The position numbers were made by a program, and so were the translations under genes. From Mangrovicoccus sp. (GTDB lineage: Bacteria; Pseudomonadota; Alphaproteobacteria; Rhodobacterales; Rhodobacteraceae), in NCBI GenBank assembly GCA_025800345.1, contig JAOXSB010000086.1:1-33220 (forward strand): a stretch of 33,220 nt of DNA, given 5' to 3'. Positions within the stretch are counted from its first letter, which is position 1, and the number at the start of each line of letters is the position of its first letter. Below the pieces are notes generated by a model that worked only from the letters and a program-made list of their open reading frames with translations, searched no databases and was not told where the DNA came from. Shown in pieces: positions 15,787-24,203 of the stretch.

Positions 15787-18745
15787 GGCCTTTCAGCGGG
15801 ATGTCTTGGGCCGGATCGCTGTCTTGCCATTCTCCATAGCGCGACAAGTGGTCGAAATCCCCGCCATAGGCATCGCGTTCCTTGGCTCGCCGGGCGGTAT
15901 AGCCGTGATCTCCGGCGATATGTTTGGCCAAAAGCGCAGCGGTGCGGGCCAGGGTTTCCATGGGCGGTTGTTCGGCCAGCGGGGCTTGGGTGGTTTTTGG
16001 GCTGGCCCCAAGGCCGATATAGGCGGCCTCGCCCACCGGGGCGGGGGGCAGGCCTTCAAACCCGCCAGCCTCGGCCATGGCCGCCACCAGCAAAAGCTGT
16101 TTGTTAAACGCGCTTTGCTGGGCCGGGGTCGGGGGCGCACCGGTCTTGTAATCATAAAGGTTCAGCCCGCCATCATCGCGCTGATCCACCCTGTCAGCGA
16201 TACCGTTCAGGCTCACCCCAGTGTCGCCCAAAGGGATCTGGCCTTTCAGCTCGAATTTCTCGGGCCGCGCCATGGCCAGGCGGCTTCGCTCACCGCTGAG
16301 AAACCAGGGTGTGACCCGGGCCAGGCGGGCTTGCCACAAGGCGCGGATATGGGGCCATGGCACGGTTTGATCCAGCACATCGCCGGTGATGCGCAGCAAA
16401 TCTGCAGCCTCGATCCGGGCCAGATCCGGCCCGGCTTGTTCCAGCGCCGCATGAAGCACCGTGCCGCGCAGAGCCGCATCGGGCAGCCGGTGCAGCGGGT
16501 CCAGCGGTTTGAGACCCAGCAAACGGCTGGCATAGATCGCGTAAGGATCGCGGATCAGCTTTTCCACATCGCTGACCGAAAGCCGGCTTGGGGCGGTGCC
16601 TGGGGGCGGCAAGGGCGAGGGGCGCGGCGCGCGGGGCAGGGTGATGCCATGGGCGGCGGGCAGATCCAGGGTTTTGGCCAGGCTCAGCCATTGGGCACCG
16701 CGGGCGCGCATGGCGGCCAAAGCGCTGCGCCCGCCTTGATCGGGCAGCCCGTCCAGCAAGGTTGTCAGCCGGTTGAGCCAGCGCGAGGGCACTGTGGGCG
16801 CCTCGCCATCGCGCAAGGCGCGGGTCAGCACCACTTCGGGCGCGCCCACCGCTTGTTGAAAGTCATGGGCCGAAAGCCCCACCCGCCGCTCGGGCGAGAG
16901 CAGCCCGGCCTCGGCCCGCATGCGCCGGTTAAGCCAGGGATCGGGATCAGGGGCGGGCGGCCAGATATTCTCCGTCAGACCCCCTAGCACCACAAGATCT
17001 GCGCCTTGTACCCGCGCCTCTAGGGTGCCCCAGATCATCACCCCAGGATGGGGGCTTTTGGGATCGCGCACTTCGCCGGCCAAAACGCTGGTCAAAAGCG
17101 CGGCAAAACCTGGCCCGTTCATGGGGCTGCCTGCCTCGGCCTCTTGCTCCAGCAGGGTCAGTTTGCTGCGGGCGCTGCGCCCGTCCGGGCCAGCCCAAAG
17201 CGCCGCGGATATGGCCGGGTCCAGCGGGTCCGCCACATGGCCAGAGATCAACCGCCGCTGGGCGTCCAGAAGGGCCGAAACCCGTATGGGCAGGGGCTCC
17301 ACGGGCTCCAGCGCCGCAAGATCATCCAGCAGCGCGCCCAGCCAGTCGGCCCAATCCACCGCTTGGGGTTTTTCCCGATGGGCCCATTGGCGCAGGGTGT
17401 CGCCAGTGGGAAAGGCCGGGCCAAAGCGGCGCTGCCACAGCTCATAATCCCGGCTCCAGCGCAGATGATCATTGCGCCCGGCCAGCTGATGCACCAGCGG
17501 GTGTTTCATCAGCGCGATCAGCCGGGCGGGATCGGGGGTATCAATCCAAAACCCTGCGATTTGGCGCAGCAAACGCCCCATGGGCGATTGGCTGAGCGGC
17601 TCGCCTGCGCTGTCATCGGGCTCGATCCCCCAGCGGGCCAGCATCGCCGTTACCCGGCGGGTCAGCATCCGGTCTGGCGAGATCAGCGCCGCGCTTTGAC
17701 CCGCTTGCGCCGCTTGGCGCAGGCGCAGGGCGATGGCGCTGGCCTCATGGCGGGGATCGGGGGCCTCGATCAGGCTCATTTGGGCGCAGGCTTGGGGCAG
17801 ATCGCCCAAGCCGGGGCCTTCGATCTGCCAGCGATCGGTCACCGGCGCGGGTCGCAGCGCCAGGGAGATCAGCGCGCCGCGGGCCGCATCGGGGGCAGCG
17901 CCCGCACCCCAGGGGCGCAGATCCGCGCGGCTGCGCCCCGAGGCGGCCAGCAGATCGGCAAAGCGATATTGCGGGTGATCTTCTTGGGCGATGGGTTGGG
18001 TCAGGCCCGGCCAGGCGGTTTCGGGCATGGCGAAATCCACACCAGGCAGCACCACATGGCCTTGGGCCAGATCCAGCACCCCTTGCATCAGCAATTGCGT
18101 GGTGCCGCGCGACCCGGTGGAGCCTGCGATGATCACCGGGTGATCGGGCGGGGTATCGCGCCATTGGCGCAGCAAGGTTTCCACCGCCAGGCGCTGGCGG
18201 GTTTCCGCATCCGGGGGGGCGCCAGCCTCGTTCAAATAGCCCGCAAGCAGGCCCAGAAATTCCTGGCTGCGCGCCCAATGGCCCGATTGATCCCCCAGAT
18301 CCAGGGCGGCGATGGCTTCAAACCCGACGCCCTCGCCTTGCATTTCATCAAGCAGATTGGCCAGCGAGCTTGCCAGAGCAAAGGCGGCGCTGCGCGGGGC
18401 CAGATCCGGGGCGGCCACCAGCAACGCCTCGACCAATTGCGCCAGTTCCAGCCGCCGCCGCAGACCCGATCGCGCCGGGGGCAGCGGGCCAAGGGCCACA
18501 TGGCGGCCCAGATCCGTGATCAGCGCCAAATGGGGCAGCAAACGGGCCGGACCTTGGCTGAGCGCGGCGCGTACCCGGCGCAGCATCCGCCCGGAATTGA
18601 GATAAACCCGCGCCTGGGCCAGATCTTCGGGGGGCAGATGGGCAAAGCGCGCCAGCAGCCCTTGGGCAAAGGCGCCTGGGAAATCCGCCCCGGGCGCGAT
18701 GCCCCAGATCTGGCCCTGGCCTGGTTTTACATCATCCGCGCCCAT
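15773..18745 (-). CDS. addB: AddB, nuclease subunit of double-strand break repair
   Basis: This is the partner of AddA. The 990-residue protein has a degenerate helicase-like body and a C-terminal PD-(D/E)xK nuclease with NGIADRVDQ and NLYDYKTG, carrying the Asp and Asp-x-Lys pair. IIAGSTGSRGTTQ (about residue 205-217) sits in the middle part and is not a proper Walker A, as usual for this subfamily. I find a single cysteine (in LPQACAQM), so the four-Cys iron-sulfur cluster of the Bacillus enzyme is absent. The ATG at 18745 begins three bases after the murU stop (18749-18751), so it is tightly coupled to the upstream amgK-murU pair. Confidence 0.94.
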   Translation of the reverse strand: MGADDVKPGQGQIWGIAPGADFPGAFAQGLLARFAHLPPEDLAQARVYLNSGRMLRRVRAALSQGPARLLPHLALITDLGRHVALGPLPPARSGLRRRLELAQLVEALLVAAPDLAPRSAAFALASSLANLLDEMQGEGVGFEAIAALDLGDQSGHWARSQEFLGLLAGYLNEAGAPPDAETRQRLAVETLLRQWRDTPPDHPVIIAGSTGSRGTTQLLMQGVLDLAQGHVVLPGVDFAMPETAWPGLTQPIAQEDHPQYRFADLLAASGRSRADLRPWGAGAAPDAARGALISLALRPAPVTDRWQIEGPGLGDLPQACAQMSLIEAPDPRHEASAIALRLRQAAQAGQSAALISPDRMLTRRVTAMLARWGIEPDDSAGEPLSQSPMGRLLRQIAGFWIDTPDPARLIALMKHPLVHQLAGRNDHLRWSRDYELWQRRFGPAFPTGDTLRQWAHREKPQAVDWADWLGALLDDLAALEPVEPLPIRVSALLDAQRRLISGHVADPLDPAISAALWAGPDGRSARSKLTLLEQEAEAGSPMNGPGFAALLTSVLAGEVRDPKSPHPGVMIWGTLEARVQGADLVVLGGLTENIWPPAPDPDPWLNRRMRAEAGLLSPERRVGLSAHDFQQAVGAPEVVLTRALRDGEAPTVPSRWLNRLTTLLDGLPDQGGRSALAAMRARGAQWLSLAKTLDLPAAHGITLPRAPRPSPLPPPGTAPSRLSVSDVEKLIRDPYAIYASRLLGLKPLDPLHRLPDAALRGTVLHAALEQAGPDLARIEAADLLRITGDVLDQTVPWPHIRALWQARLARVTPWFLSGERSRLAMARPEKFELKGQIPLGDTGVSLNGIADRVDQRDDGGLNLYDYKTGAPPTPAQQSAFNKQLLLVAAMAEAGGFEGLPPAPVGEAAYIGLGASPKTTQAPLAEQPPMETLARTAALLAKHIAGDHGYTARRAKERDAYGGDFDHLSRYGEWQDSDPAQDIPLKGHADG

Positions 18746-18748
18746 GGA

Positions 18749-19456
18749 TCAGCCTGCCGCGGCACTGGCCAACAGCGCTTCGGCCTCGGCAATGCCGCCC
18801 GGGTGGCCCACATCGCACCAAAGGCCGGGATGGGCGATGCCCCAAAGCCGCCCAGAGGCTTCGGCCTTGGCCCAGCATAGATTGAGCGAGAATGCCCCCT
18901 CGGGCGCGCCATCCAGCAGCTGGGTTTTCATGATTTGCGCCCCGGAATAGACCGCGCCGGGCCCCCGACGCAGGGGGGCGCAAGCATCGCTGCCATCCAT
19001 CACGAAATCGCCCTGGCCCTTATGGCCATGGGCTTGCTCCAAGGGGACCAACATCATCAGCGCATCCATCTGCGCGGGATCCCAGGCGGCGGCCAGGGCC
19101 GCCAGCGGGTTCGGCCCGGTCCAGACCGCATCGGTGTTCAGGGTATAGACTGCGCTGGGATCGCCCATCGCTGGCAGGGCATGGCGCAGCCCGCCGCCAG
19201 TGTCCAAGATCTCGGGGTGCTCCATGCTGATCGCCACATCGCGCCCGGCCAAATGGGTTTCGATCTGCGCGGCCAGGTAATGGGCATTGACCAATTTGCG
19301 GGGGATCGCAGCCCCCTCGGCCAGGGCCAAAGCGTGATCGAGCAAAGCCCGCCCGGCCACTTTGATCAGCGGTTTTGGCGTGTGGTCGGTCAAAGGCCGC
19401 ATCCGGGTGCCAAACCCTGCGGCAAACAGCATTACGGCGTCGGGATCGTGGCGCAT
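18749..19456 (-). CDS. murU: MurU-like sugar-phosphate nucleotidyltransferase
   Basis: MurU transfers UMP to N-acetylmuramate 1-phosphate to make UDP-MurNAc in peptidoglycan recycling. The 235-residue protein has the nucleotidyltransferase signature LFAAGFGTRMRPLT and PKPLIKVAGRALLDHAL (about residues 10-45), then NAHYLA and the metal-binding TLNTDAVW. The small size and the kinase directly upstream fit MurU better than glucose-1-phosphate enzymes. The ATG at 19456 overlaps amgK by 25 bases. A second ATG at 19432 forms TAATG with the amgK stop but would cut the first beta strand, so the longer form is preferred. The exact sugar is inferred. Confidence 0.85.
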   Translation of the reverse strand: MRHDPDAVMLFAAGFGTRMRPLTDHTPKPLIKVAGRALLDHALALAEGAAIPRKLVNAHYLAAQIETHLAGRDVAISMEHPEILDTGGGLRHALPAMGDPSAVYTLNTDAVWTGPNPLAALAAAWDPAQMDALMMLVPLEQAHGHKGQGDFVMDGSDACAPLRRGPGAVYSGAQIMKTQLLDGAPEGAFSLNLCWAKAEASGRLWGIAHPGLWCDVGHPGGIAEAEALLASAAAG

Positions 19457-20472
19457 CGGCTTTTCAATCGCTCTAAAAATTCAGGCTCGGGGGCGGGCAG
19501 GTGCTGGGCCACGCAATCGGCCAGGGGGGCAAGATCGGGATGGGTAAGATCGTGCTGCAAATGCCCCCATACCCGCGGGATCAGATCCACATAATGGGCT
19601 TTGCCATAATGCAGCGAGAGCCGGGCAAAGACCCCTAAGATCCGCAGATTGCGCTGGGCCCCGAGCAACGCATAGGCCCGGCGGAATGCGGCGGGGTCTT
19701 GGCCGGTTTGGGCAATGTAATAGGCCAGCATCGCCTCTTGCAGCGCATCGGGCACATCGCGGCGGGCATCTTCGAGCAGCGAGACCAGATCATAGGCTTG
19801 GTGCCCGGCCAAAGCGTCTTGGAAATCCAGCAGCCCCACCCGGGCGATGCCAGCGCGCGCGGGCAGCCAGAGCAGGTTTTCCGCGTGATAATCCCGCTGG
19901 ATCAGCACCGGGGCGGCGCTGGCATGGGCGTTCAGCAGCGGTGTGATGGCCGCGGCGATGGCTGTTGCGGCGGGATGGTCGGCATCGGGCCTGGCAGGAT
20001 TGGCGCTGCCGCCGGCATACCATTGCCCGGCCAGGGCCGCTTTTTGCGCCATCAGCGCCGGGTCATAGGGGGGCAGGGCCTGCGGGGCGGGATGGCGATG
20101 CAGGGCGATCAGCACATCAATCGCGGCTTGGTAAAGCTCGGTTTCATCAGCGCTGCCAGCGGCAATCACCCGTGCATAAAGATCATCGCCCAGATCCTCG
20201 AGCAGCAAAAGCCCGGCGGAATTTTCTTCGGCCAGGATCTGCGGTGCGGAAAAGCCCAAAGCCGCCAAATGCTGGGCGATGGCCACAAATGGCTTGGTAT
20301 CCTCGTCTTTGGCGGGATCGGCATCCATCAGCACCGCGCCTTGGCCATCCGGGCCCTGGCGCAGCCGTTCATAGCGGCGGTTGGAGGCATCCCCGGCAAG
20401 GGGCGCGCGCTGGGCCTTATCCCAGCCAGCGCGGTGTAAAAATTCGCGGATTTGCGTCTCGCGCGATCCCAT
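19432..20472 (-). CDS. amgK: AmgK-like sugar kinase (aminoglycoside phosphotransferase fold)
   Basis: AmgK phosphorylates the anomeric hydroxyl of MurNAc/GlcNAc and works with MurU in a recycling route that bypasses MurA (the fosfomycin target). The 346-residue protein has the substrate-loop motif DASNRRYERL (about residues 24-33), LLLLEDLGDDLYA, the catalytic loop QRDYHAENLLWL and the metal-binding LLDFQDALAGHQAYDLVSLL. The ATG follows the tsaE stop codon with no gap (TAGATG), and murU overlaps its end. Older annotations call such proteins aminoglycoside phosphotransferases; the murU neighbour argues for AmgK. Confidence 0.86.
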   Translation of the reverse strand: MGSRETQIREFLHRAGWDKAQRAPLAGDASNRRYERLRQGPDGQGAVLMDADPAKDEDTKPFVAIAQHLAALGFSAPQILAEENSAGLLLLEDLGDDLYARVIAAGSADETELYQAAIDVLIALHRHPAPQALPPYDPALMAQKAALAGQWYAGGSANPARPDADHPAATAIAAAITPLLNAHASAAPVLIQRDYHAENLLWLPARAGIARVGLLDFQDALAGHQAYDLVSLLEDARRDVPDALQEAMLAYYIAQTGQDPAAFRRAYALLGAQRNLRILGVFARLSLHYGKAHYVDLIPRVWGHLQHDLTHPDLAPLADCVAQHLPAPEPEFLERLKSRCATIPTP

Positions 20473-20973
20473 CTAGGCCCCCTGATCCTGATCTGCGACC
20501 GCCGATGCAGCGGTTTTCAGGCGCTGGTATAGATCGGCATCGGGGGCGTCGATATGCAATTGCCGCGCGTCGGGATCAGGGCCGGGGCGAAAGCGCAACA
20601 AAGCCCCGCCCGCTGGCGCATCAGGGCCCAGCCGGTCGGGCCATTCCACCAAGCAAAGGGCGCTGTCAAAGGCCTCGATCAAACCCAGCTCGATAATCTC
20701 GCCCGGATCGGTGAGCCGGTAAAGATCGCTATGCCAGATCTCCAGATCTGCGGCCTCATAGCTTTGCACAAGGGTAAAGGTTGGCGAAGGGATGTCTTCG
20801 GCGCGGCCCAAAGCGGCCAGGCGGGCGCTGATCACGGCGCGGGCGAAATGGGATTTTCCCGCGCCAATCTCGCCCTCAAGCAATAGCACATCCCCCGCCC
20901 GCAGATTTGGGGCGAGCGTTTCGGCAAAGCGGGCCGTTGCCCCAGGGCTGGAAAGCGCGATGGTAAGCTGCAT
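20473..20973 (-). CDS. tsaE: tRNA t6A37 synthesis ATPase TsaE
   Basis: TsaE is the ATPase that supports TsaB-TsaD in adding threonylcarbamoyl to A37 of ANN-decoding tRNAs. With the ATG at 20973 it has 166 residues. Walker A is GEIGAGKS (34-41), followed by SPTFTLVQSYE, HSDLYRL and LVEWPDRL, all in the family order. An upstream ATG at 21009 would add 12 residues that do not resemble the family, so I take MQLTIALSS as the start; the ribosome site is weak for both. It lies 42 bases after the PAS protein gene and directly abuts amgK. Confidence 0.92.
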   Translation of the reverse strand: MQLTIALSSPGATARFAETLAPNLRAGDVLLLEGEIGAGKSHFARAVISARLAALGRAEDIPSPTFTLVQSYEAADLEIWHSDLYRLTDPGEIIELGLIEAFDSALCLVEWPDRLGPDAPAGGALLRFRPGPDPDARQLHIDAPDADLYQRLKTAASAVADQDQGA

Positions 20974-21015
20974 GGGCCGGACTATGATCCAGCCCGGCAC
21001 AAGCGGCAAGCGGCT

Positions 21016-22623
21016 TCAGCCTTCCATAAACACCCCTTGGGTCACTTGGCCTGCGGCCTCTTCGGGGCGGCGAATTTTCGGGCGGAAGGTGATCATGATA
21101 TTGCCGCCAGCAATGGGTTTGACCTGGCAGCTGAGCCTGGTGCCGTTTTGCAAGCTCAGCGTGCCCCTCCAGACCCGCCGCGGCCCATGGCTGGTGAGGC
21201 TTTCCTCTAGCGCGTCAATGCCGCCGCCCACCCGGCAGGCCGCGCGCCAGGCGGCAATGGCATCGGCCAGGGAAATCTCGCTCAAGGCCTCGCCCGCATC
21301 CATATCCCAAAGCGTGGCAAAAGCCGGATTTGTGAGGATCAGCGTGTTGGTGGGGGAAAACACGCCCACCGCTTCGTCCAGCGCGTTGATCACTGATTGG
21401 CTAAGCTCAATCTCAGAGCGGAATTGCCGGGTCAGGGAAATATCCGAGGAAATATCTTCGACCATAAAGGCCACGGCCCCATCGGGATAGGGCCGCCCGC
21501 GCACCTTATAGGTTTGGCCCGTGGGCAGGGTCCAGGTTTCCTCATAACTGCCATCGGCGGCTTCCGTCTCAAGCTGCGCGATTTGCATGCGCCAGCTTTT
21601 GTAATCCTTGGGCTCGGGCACGCGCTGATTGTCGCGCAGCGCATCGAGAAATGTGCGCAAAGTGGGTTTTTTGCTCAAGAACTCGGTTGGCAAGGCCGAA
21701 AGATCCACCAAAGCGGGGTTGAACATGACCAATTGCCGTTTGCGATCAAAAATCGCCAGGCCCACCGTGAGATGGGCAAAGGTCTTGGTCAGGGTTTGCA
21801 TGAATTTGGAAAGGTTGGTTTCGGCGCTGACCAGATTGTCCATGGGGCAGGCAAAGCACAGCAAATCATTGTCTTCTTCGACGCTGACCAGATCGAACCA
21901 CAGATCTTTTTTCTGGTTTTGATCATGGACCGAGAGTCTTTGCCCCTTGCCATCCCGCGATGGGCCAGCCGACGCGCCGGTCAGGATCGAGGCCTCTTTG
22001 ACATCGGGGAAAATCACTGGGGGCGGCCAATTCATCAGCGCGCCTTCGGGGGTGACCAGCGCAGCGGTGGCCATATAGGCGCTATTGGCCCAGATCACCG
22101 TGCCATCGGGACGCTGACGCCAGGTTAAGATCGGCGCGCGTTCGGCCACAGCGCGCAGGGTTGATAGCTCGTCTTGCATTGCCGCCAAAGCATAGCGCTC
22201 GACCTGTTTGGGCAGCATGCCTGTCTCTTCTTGTTCTTCCAAAGACACCCGCACCAGCCCGTCTTTCCATTCGGCGGTCAGCACCATGCCCGTGTCTGAT
22301 GTGCTGGTTTCTTCGAGCTTGAGCAGGGTTTTTTCCGGCAAAGACGATAGCCTGTCTTCGAGCCCGTCAAAGCGCGGCGCAAATTCCACGATAAAGCGGG
22401 TCCAATCATCCGCGCCGGGCAGTTTTTGGGGAAGCAAGCGCTTGGCCCGGGTGGTGGCATCAATCAACCGCCGTCCATCGAATAAAAACACAATACCCGC
22501 ATCTGCCAAACCGGCCTCTGGGCTGGCGGCGCTTTTGGGCCAGAGCGAGACAGCGACCAAAGCCATCGTCGCTGCGGCAAATCCAATGGCGATAAGCCAA
22601 ATAAGGGTCGTTAAATCCATCAT
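21016..22623 (-). CDS. Membrane-anchored multi-PAS protein without kinase domain (DivL-like)
   Basis: The 535-residue protein has one N-terminal membrane helix (about residues 6-28) and then PAS-like segments at about 40-130, 155-260, 283-390 and 405-515. Typical PAS wording includes GTVIWANSAYMA, GLAIFDRKRQLVMFNPA and VGVFSPTNTLILTNPAFA. The protein ends soon after the last PAS, and I see no His phosphorylation box, N box or G box, so it cannot be a kinase itself. From memory, Rhodobacter capsulatus has a PAS protein called DivL near the reg genes that acts on the CckA-ChpT-CtrA relay; size and location fit, so it is a good DivL candidate. A CtrA-type site lies about 55 bases upstream. AAAGG precedes the double ATG. 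Related entries are often labelled sensor kinase without cause. Confidence 0.75.
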   Translation of the reverse strand: MMDLTTLIWLIAIGFAAATMALVAVSLWPKSAASPEAGLADAGIVFLFDGRRLIDATTRAKRLLPQKLPGADDWTRFIVEFAPRFDGLEDRLSSLPEKTLLKLEETSTSDTGMVLTAEWKDGLVRVSLEEQEETGMLPKQVERYALAAMQDELSTLRAVAERAPILTWRQRPDGTVIWANSAYMATAALVTPEGALMNWPPPVIFPDVKEASILTGASAGPSRDGKGQRLSVHDQNQKKDLWFDLVSVEEDNDLLCFACPMDNLVSAETNLSKFMQTLTKTFAHLTVGLAIFDRKRQLVMFNPALVDLSALPTEFLSKKPTLRTFLDALRDNQRVPEPKDYKSWRMQIAQLETEAADGSYEETWTLPTGQTYKVRGRPYPDGAVAFMVEDISSDISLTRQFRSEIELSQSVINALDEAVGVFSPTNTLILTNPAFATLWDMDAGEALSEISLADAIAAWRAACRVGGGIDALEESLTSHGPRRVWRGTLSLQNGTRLSCQVKPIAGGNIMITFRPKIRRPEEAAGQVTQGVFMEG

Positions 22624-22677
22624 TCGAAAACCTTTGAAGCTTTCGCAGAATTTAGCACAATAAATCGGAAAGAGTGG

Positions 22678-22693
22678 TTAACAGCCTATTAAC
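22678..22693 (-). promoter_or_regulatory. CtrA-type box TTAA-N7-TTAAC upstream of the PAS gene
   Basis: TTAA (22678-22681), seven bases, TTAAC (22689-22693) is a full match to the CtrA consensus. It reads as a match on the minus strand as well, because GGTTAA/TTAACC form an inverted repeat (22676-22694). It lies 55 bases before the ATG at 22623, where a -35 region would be expected. The rest of the 97-base gap (22624-22720) shows no other clear element. Confidence 0.55.
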
Positions 22694-22720
22694 CTGTCGC
22701 GCGCCGCGGCCATGGGGGGG

Positions 22721-24115
22721 TTAGGCTTTGATTTGCTGGTTCTCGCCCAAGGCGCCTTGGGATTGGCTGGGCAAGCGCGAGACGCGATCTCGGGGCCACG
22801 TCACTTCGATGATTGCGCCATTGCGTTCAGGGGTCTCTTCAAAGGTGAGAAACGGATCGCTGCCATTGGAAAAGGCCAGGCGCGCGCCAGAACGTTCCAG
22901 CAGGGTTTTGGCGATGAACAGGCCCAGCCCCATGCCTTCATATTGCGGGCGCTTGGCGCGTTCGGCCTCGGATTTGCGGCGTTTCAGAAAGGGATCCCCA
23001 AGCCGCCCGATCACTTGCGGGGGAAAGCCGCTGCCGTCATCGGTGATGCGCATGACGATATTCTGGGCGTCCCAATGGGCATCCACCCAAATGGTGCTGT
23101 CGGAGAAATCCACTGCATTTTGCACCAGATTGCGCAGCCCATGGATGATCTCGGGGCTGCGTTGGATCATCGGCTGCTGGCTTTCGCCGCCGGGCAGGGG
23201 GGAGACATCGAATAAGATCTCTTTGCCCCGCTCCATATGCGGCTCGGCCGCTTCGCGGATCAGCGTGTCAATCGGGGCTTGTTGCAGATGTTTGTCATCC
23301 TTGCCCGCCCGGCCCATGGAACGCAAAATATCGCGGCAACGATCGGTTTGCTCGCTGATCAGCCGGGCATCATCTTTCAGATCGGGATCATCCAGCTCGC
23401 CCACCAATTCGGAACTGACCAATTTGATCGTGGCCAAAGGCGTGCCAAGCTCATGGGCTGTGGCGGCCACCACCCCACCCAGATCGGTCAGCTTTTGTTC
23501 GCGCACCAGGGCCATTTGCGTGGCCAAAAGCGCATCAGACATGGCATGGATTTCGATACTGACCCGGCGGGCATAGCCAGCTAGAAAAAACAGCCCGATG
23601 AAAATCGCCAGCCAGAAGCCAAAGATGAAATCCTCGGGCATTTGCATCACCGCGCCATCGGTGGTGCGCAAGGGCACATAATAAAGTGCCACGATGCTGA
23701 TCAGGGCCAAGGCGATGCTGCCCAGATAGAGGGTGGAGCGCAGCCGCAGGGCCGAGGCCGAGATCGTCACAGGGGCCAAGATCAGTAGCGCAAAAGGATT
23801 GTGCAGCCCGCCGGTGAGAAACAGCAAGAAACTGAGCTGCGCGATGTCGAAGAGCAGCATCGAGACCACTTCGCTCTCGGTCAGGCGCTTATTCTCGGGA
23901 AAGATATAGATCGCGATCAGATTGGCGATCACCGAGGCGCCCACCGCCAGATAGCACAGCGCCAATTCCAGATCCAAACCGAACAGCGCTTGGGCGATGG
24001 TGATGGCCGCGAGCTGGCCGCAAATGGCAATCCAACGCAGCACAATCAGCGTTCGCAAGCGGATCCAATGGCCGCGGGCTGCGGGATTGAACGGATCGAG
24101 AGTGGGATCAGCCAT
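22721..24115 (-). CDS. regB: RegB/PrrB redox-sensing histidine kinase
   Basis: RegB autophosphorylates and passes phosphate to RegA when the respiratory chain is reduced, controlling photosynthesis, respiration, nitrogen and carbon fixation genes. With this start it has 464 residues. Several membrane helices come first, with the quinone-binding heptapeptide GGLHNPF (102-108). The phosphorylation site is His221 in ATAHELGTPLATIK, and the redox-active Cys260 is in RCRDILRSMGRAGKDD. The G box is EGMGLGLFIAKTLLERSG. The C-terminal GENQQIKA resembles the family end. The ATG at 24115 has AAGGAT at good spacing and matches the family start; an ATG at 24151 would add 12 residues. It is divergent from senC by 88 bases. 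Confidence 0.96.
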   Translation of the reverse strand: MADPTLDPFNPAARGHWIRLRTLIVLRWIAICGQLAAITIAQALFGLDLELALCYLAVGASVIANLIAIYIFPENKRLTESEVVSMLLFDIAQLSFLLFLTGGLHNPFALLILAPVTISASALRLRSTLYLGSIALALISIVALYYVPLRTTDGAVMQMPEDFIFGFWLAIFIGLFFLAGYARRVSIEIHAMSDALLATQMALVREQKLTDLGGVVAATAHELGTPLATIKLVSSELVGELDDPDLKDDARLISEQTDRCRDILRSMGRAGKDDKHLQQAPIDTLIREAAEPHMERGKEILFDVSPLPGGESQQPMIQRSPEIIHGLRNLVQNAVDFSDSTIWVDAHWDAQNIVMRITDDGSGFPPQVIGRLGDPFLKRRKSEAERAKRPQYEGMGLGLFIAKTLLERSGARLAFSNGSDPFLTFEETPERNGAIIEVTWPRDRVSRLPSQSQGALGENQQIKA

Positions 24116-24203
24116 TTCTATCCTTGGGTTGCTGGTCAATACCTGGGCCATGGGGTAACACCTTGCCTAACCTGGGATTGCAGCTTGTGGAAGGGATGCT
24201 CTC

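Noticed and set aside
17048-18880. 610-codon plus-strand open frame opposite addB (and a 488-codon one at 15521-16987)
   Set aside because: They are antisense to addB and addA, with Gly/Gln/Arg-rich sequence of low complexity and no ribosome site or family match.
21016-22623. Calling the PAS protein a sensor histidine kinase
   Set aside because: No HisKA or HATPase motif is present and the reading frame ends soon after the last PAS domain.
22701-22720. GC-rich palindromic stretch after regB as terminator
   Set aside because: Only short self-complementary CCGCGG-type pieces and a C-run; not a convincing hairpin plus T-run.
24116-24203. RegA-binding site or promoters between regB and senC
   Set aside because: The gap is short and divergent, so autoregulation is plausible, but I could not find a match to the published RegA pattern or a good promoter.
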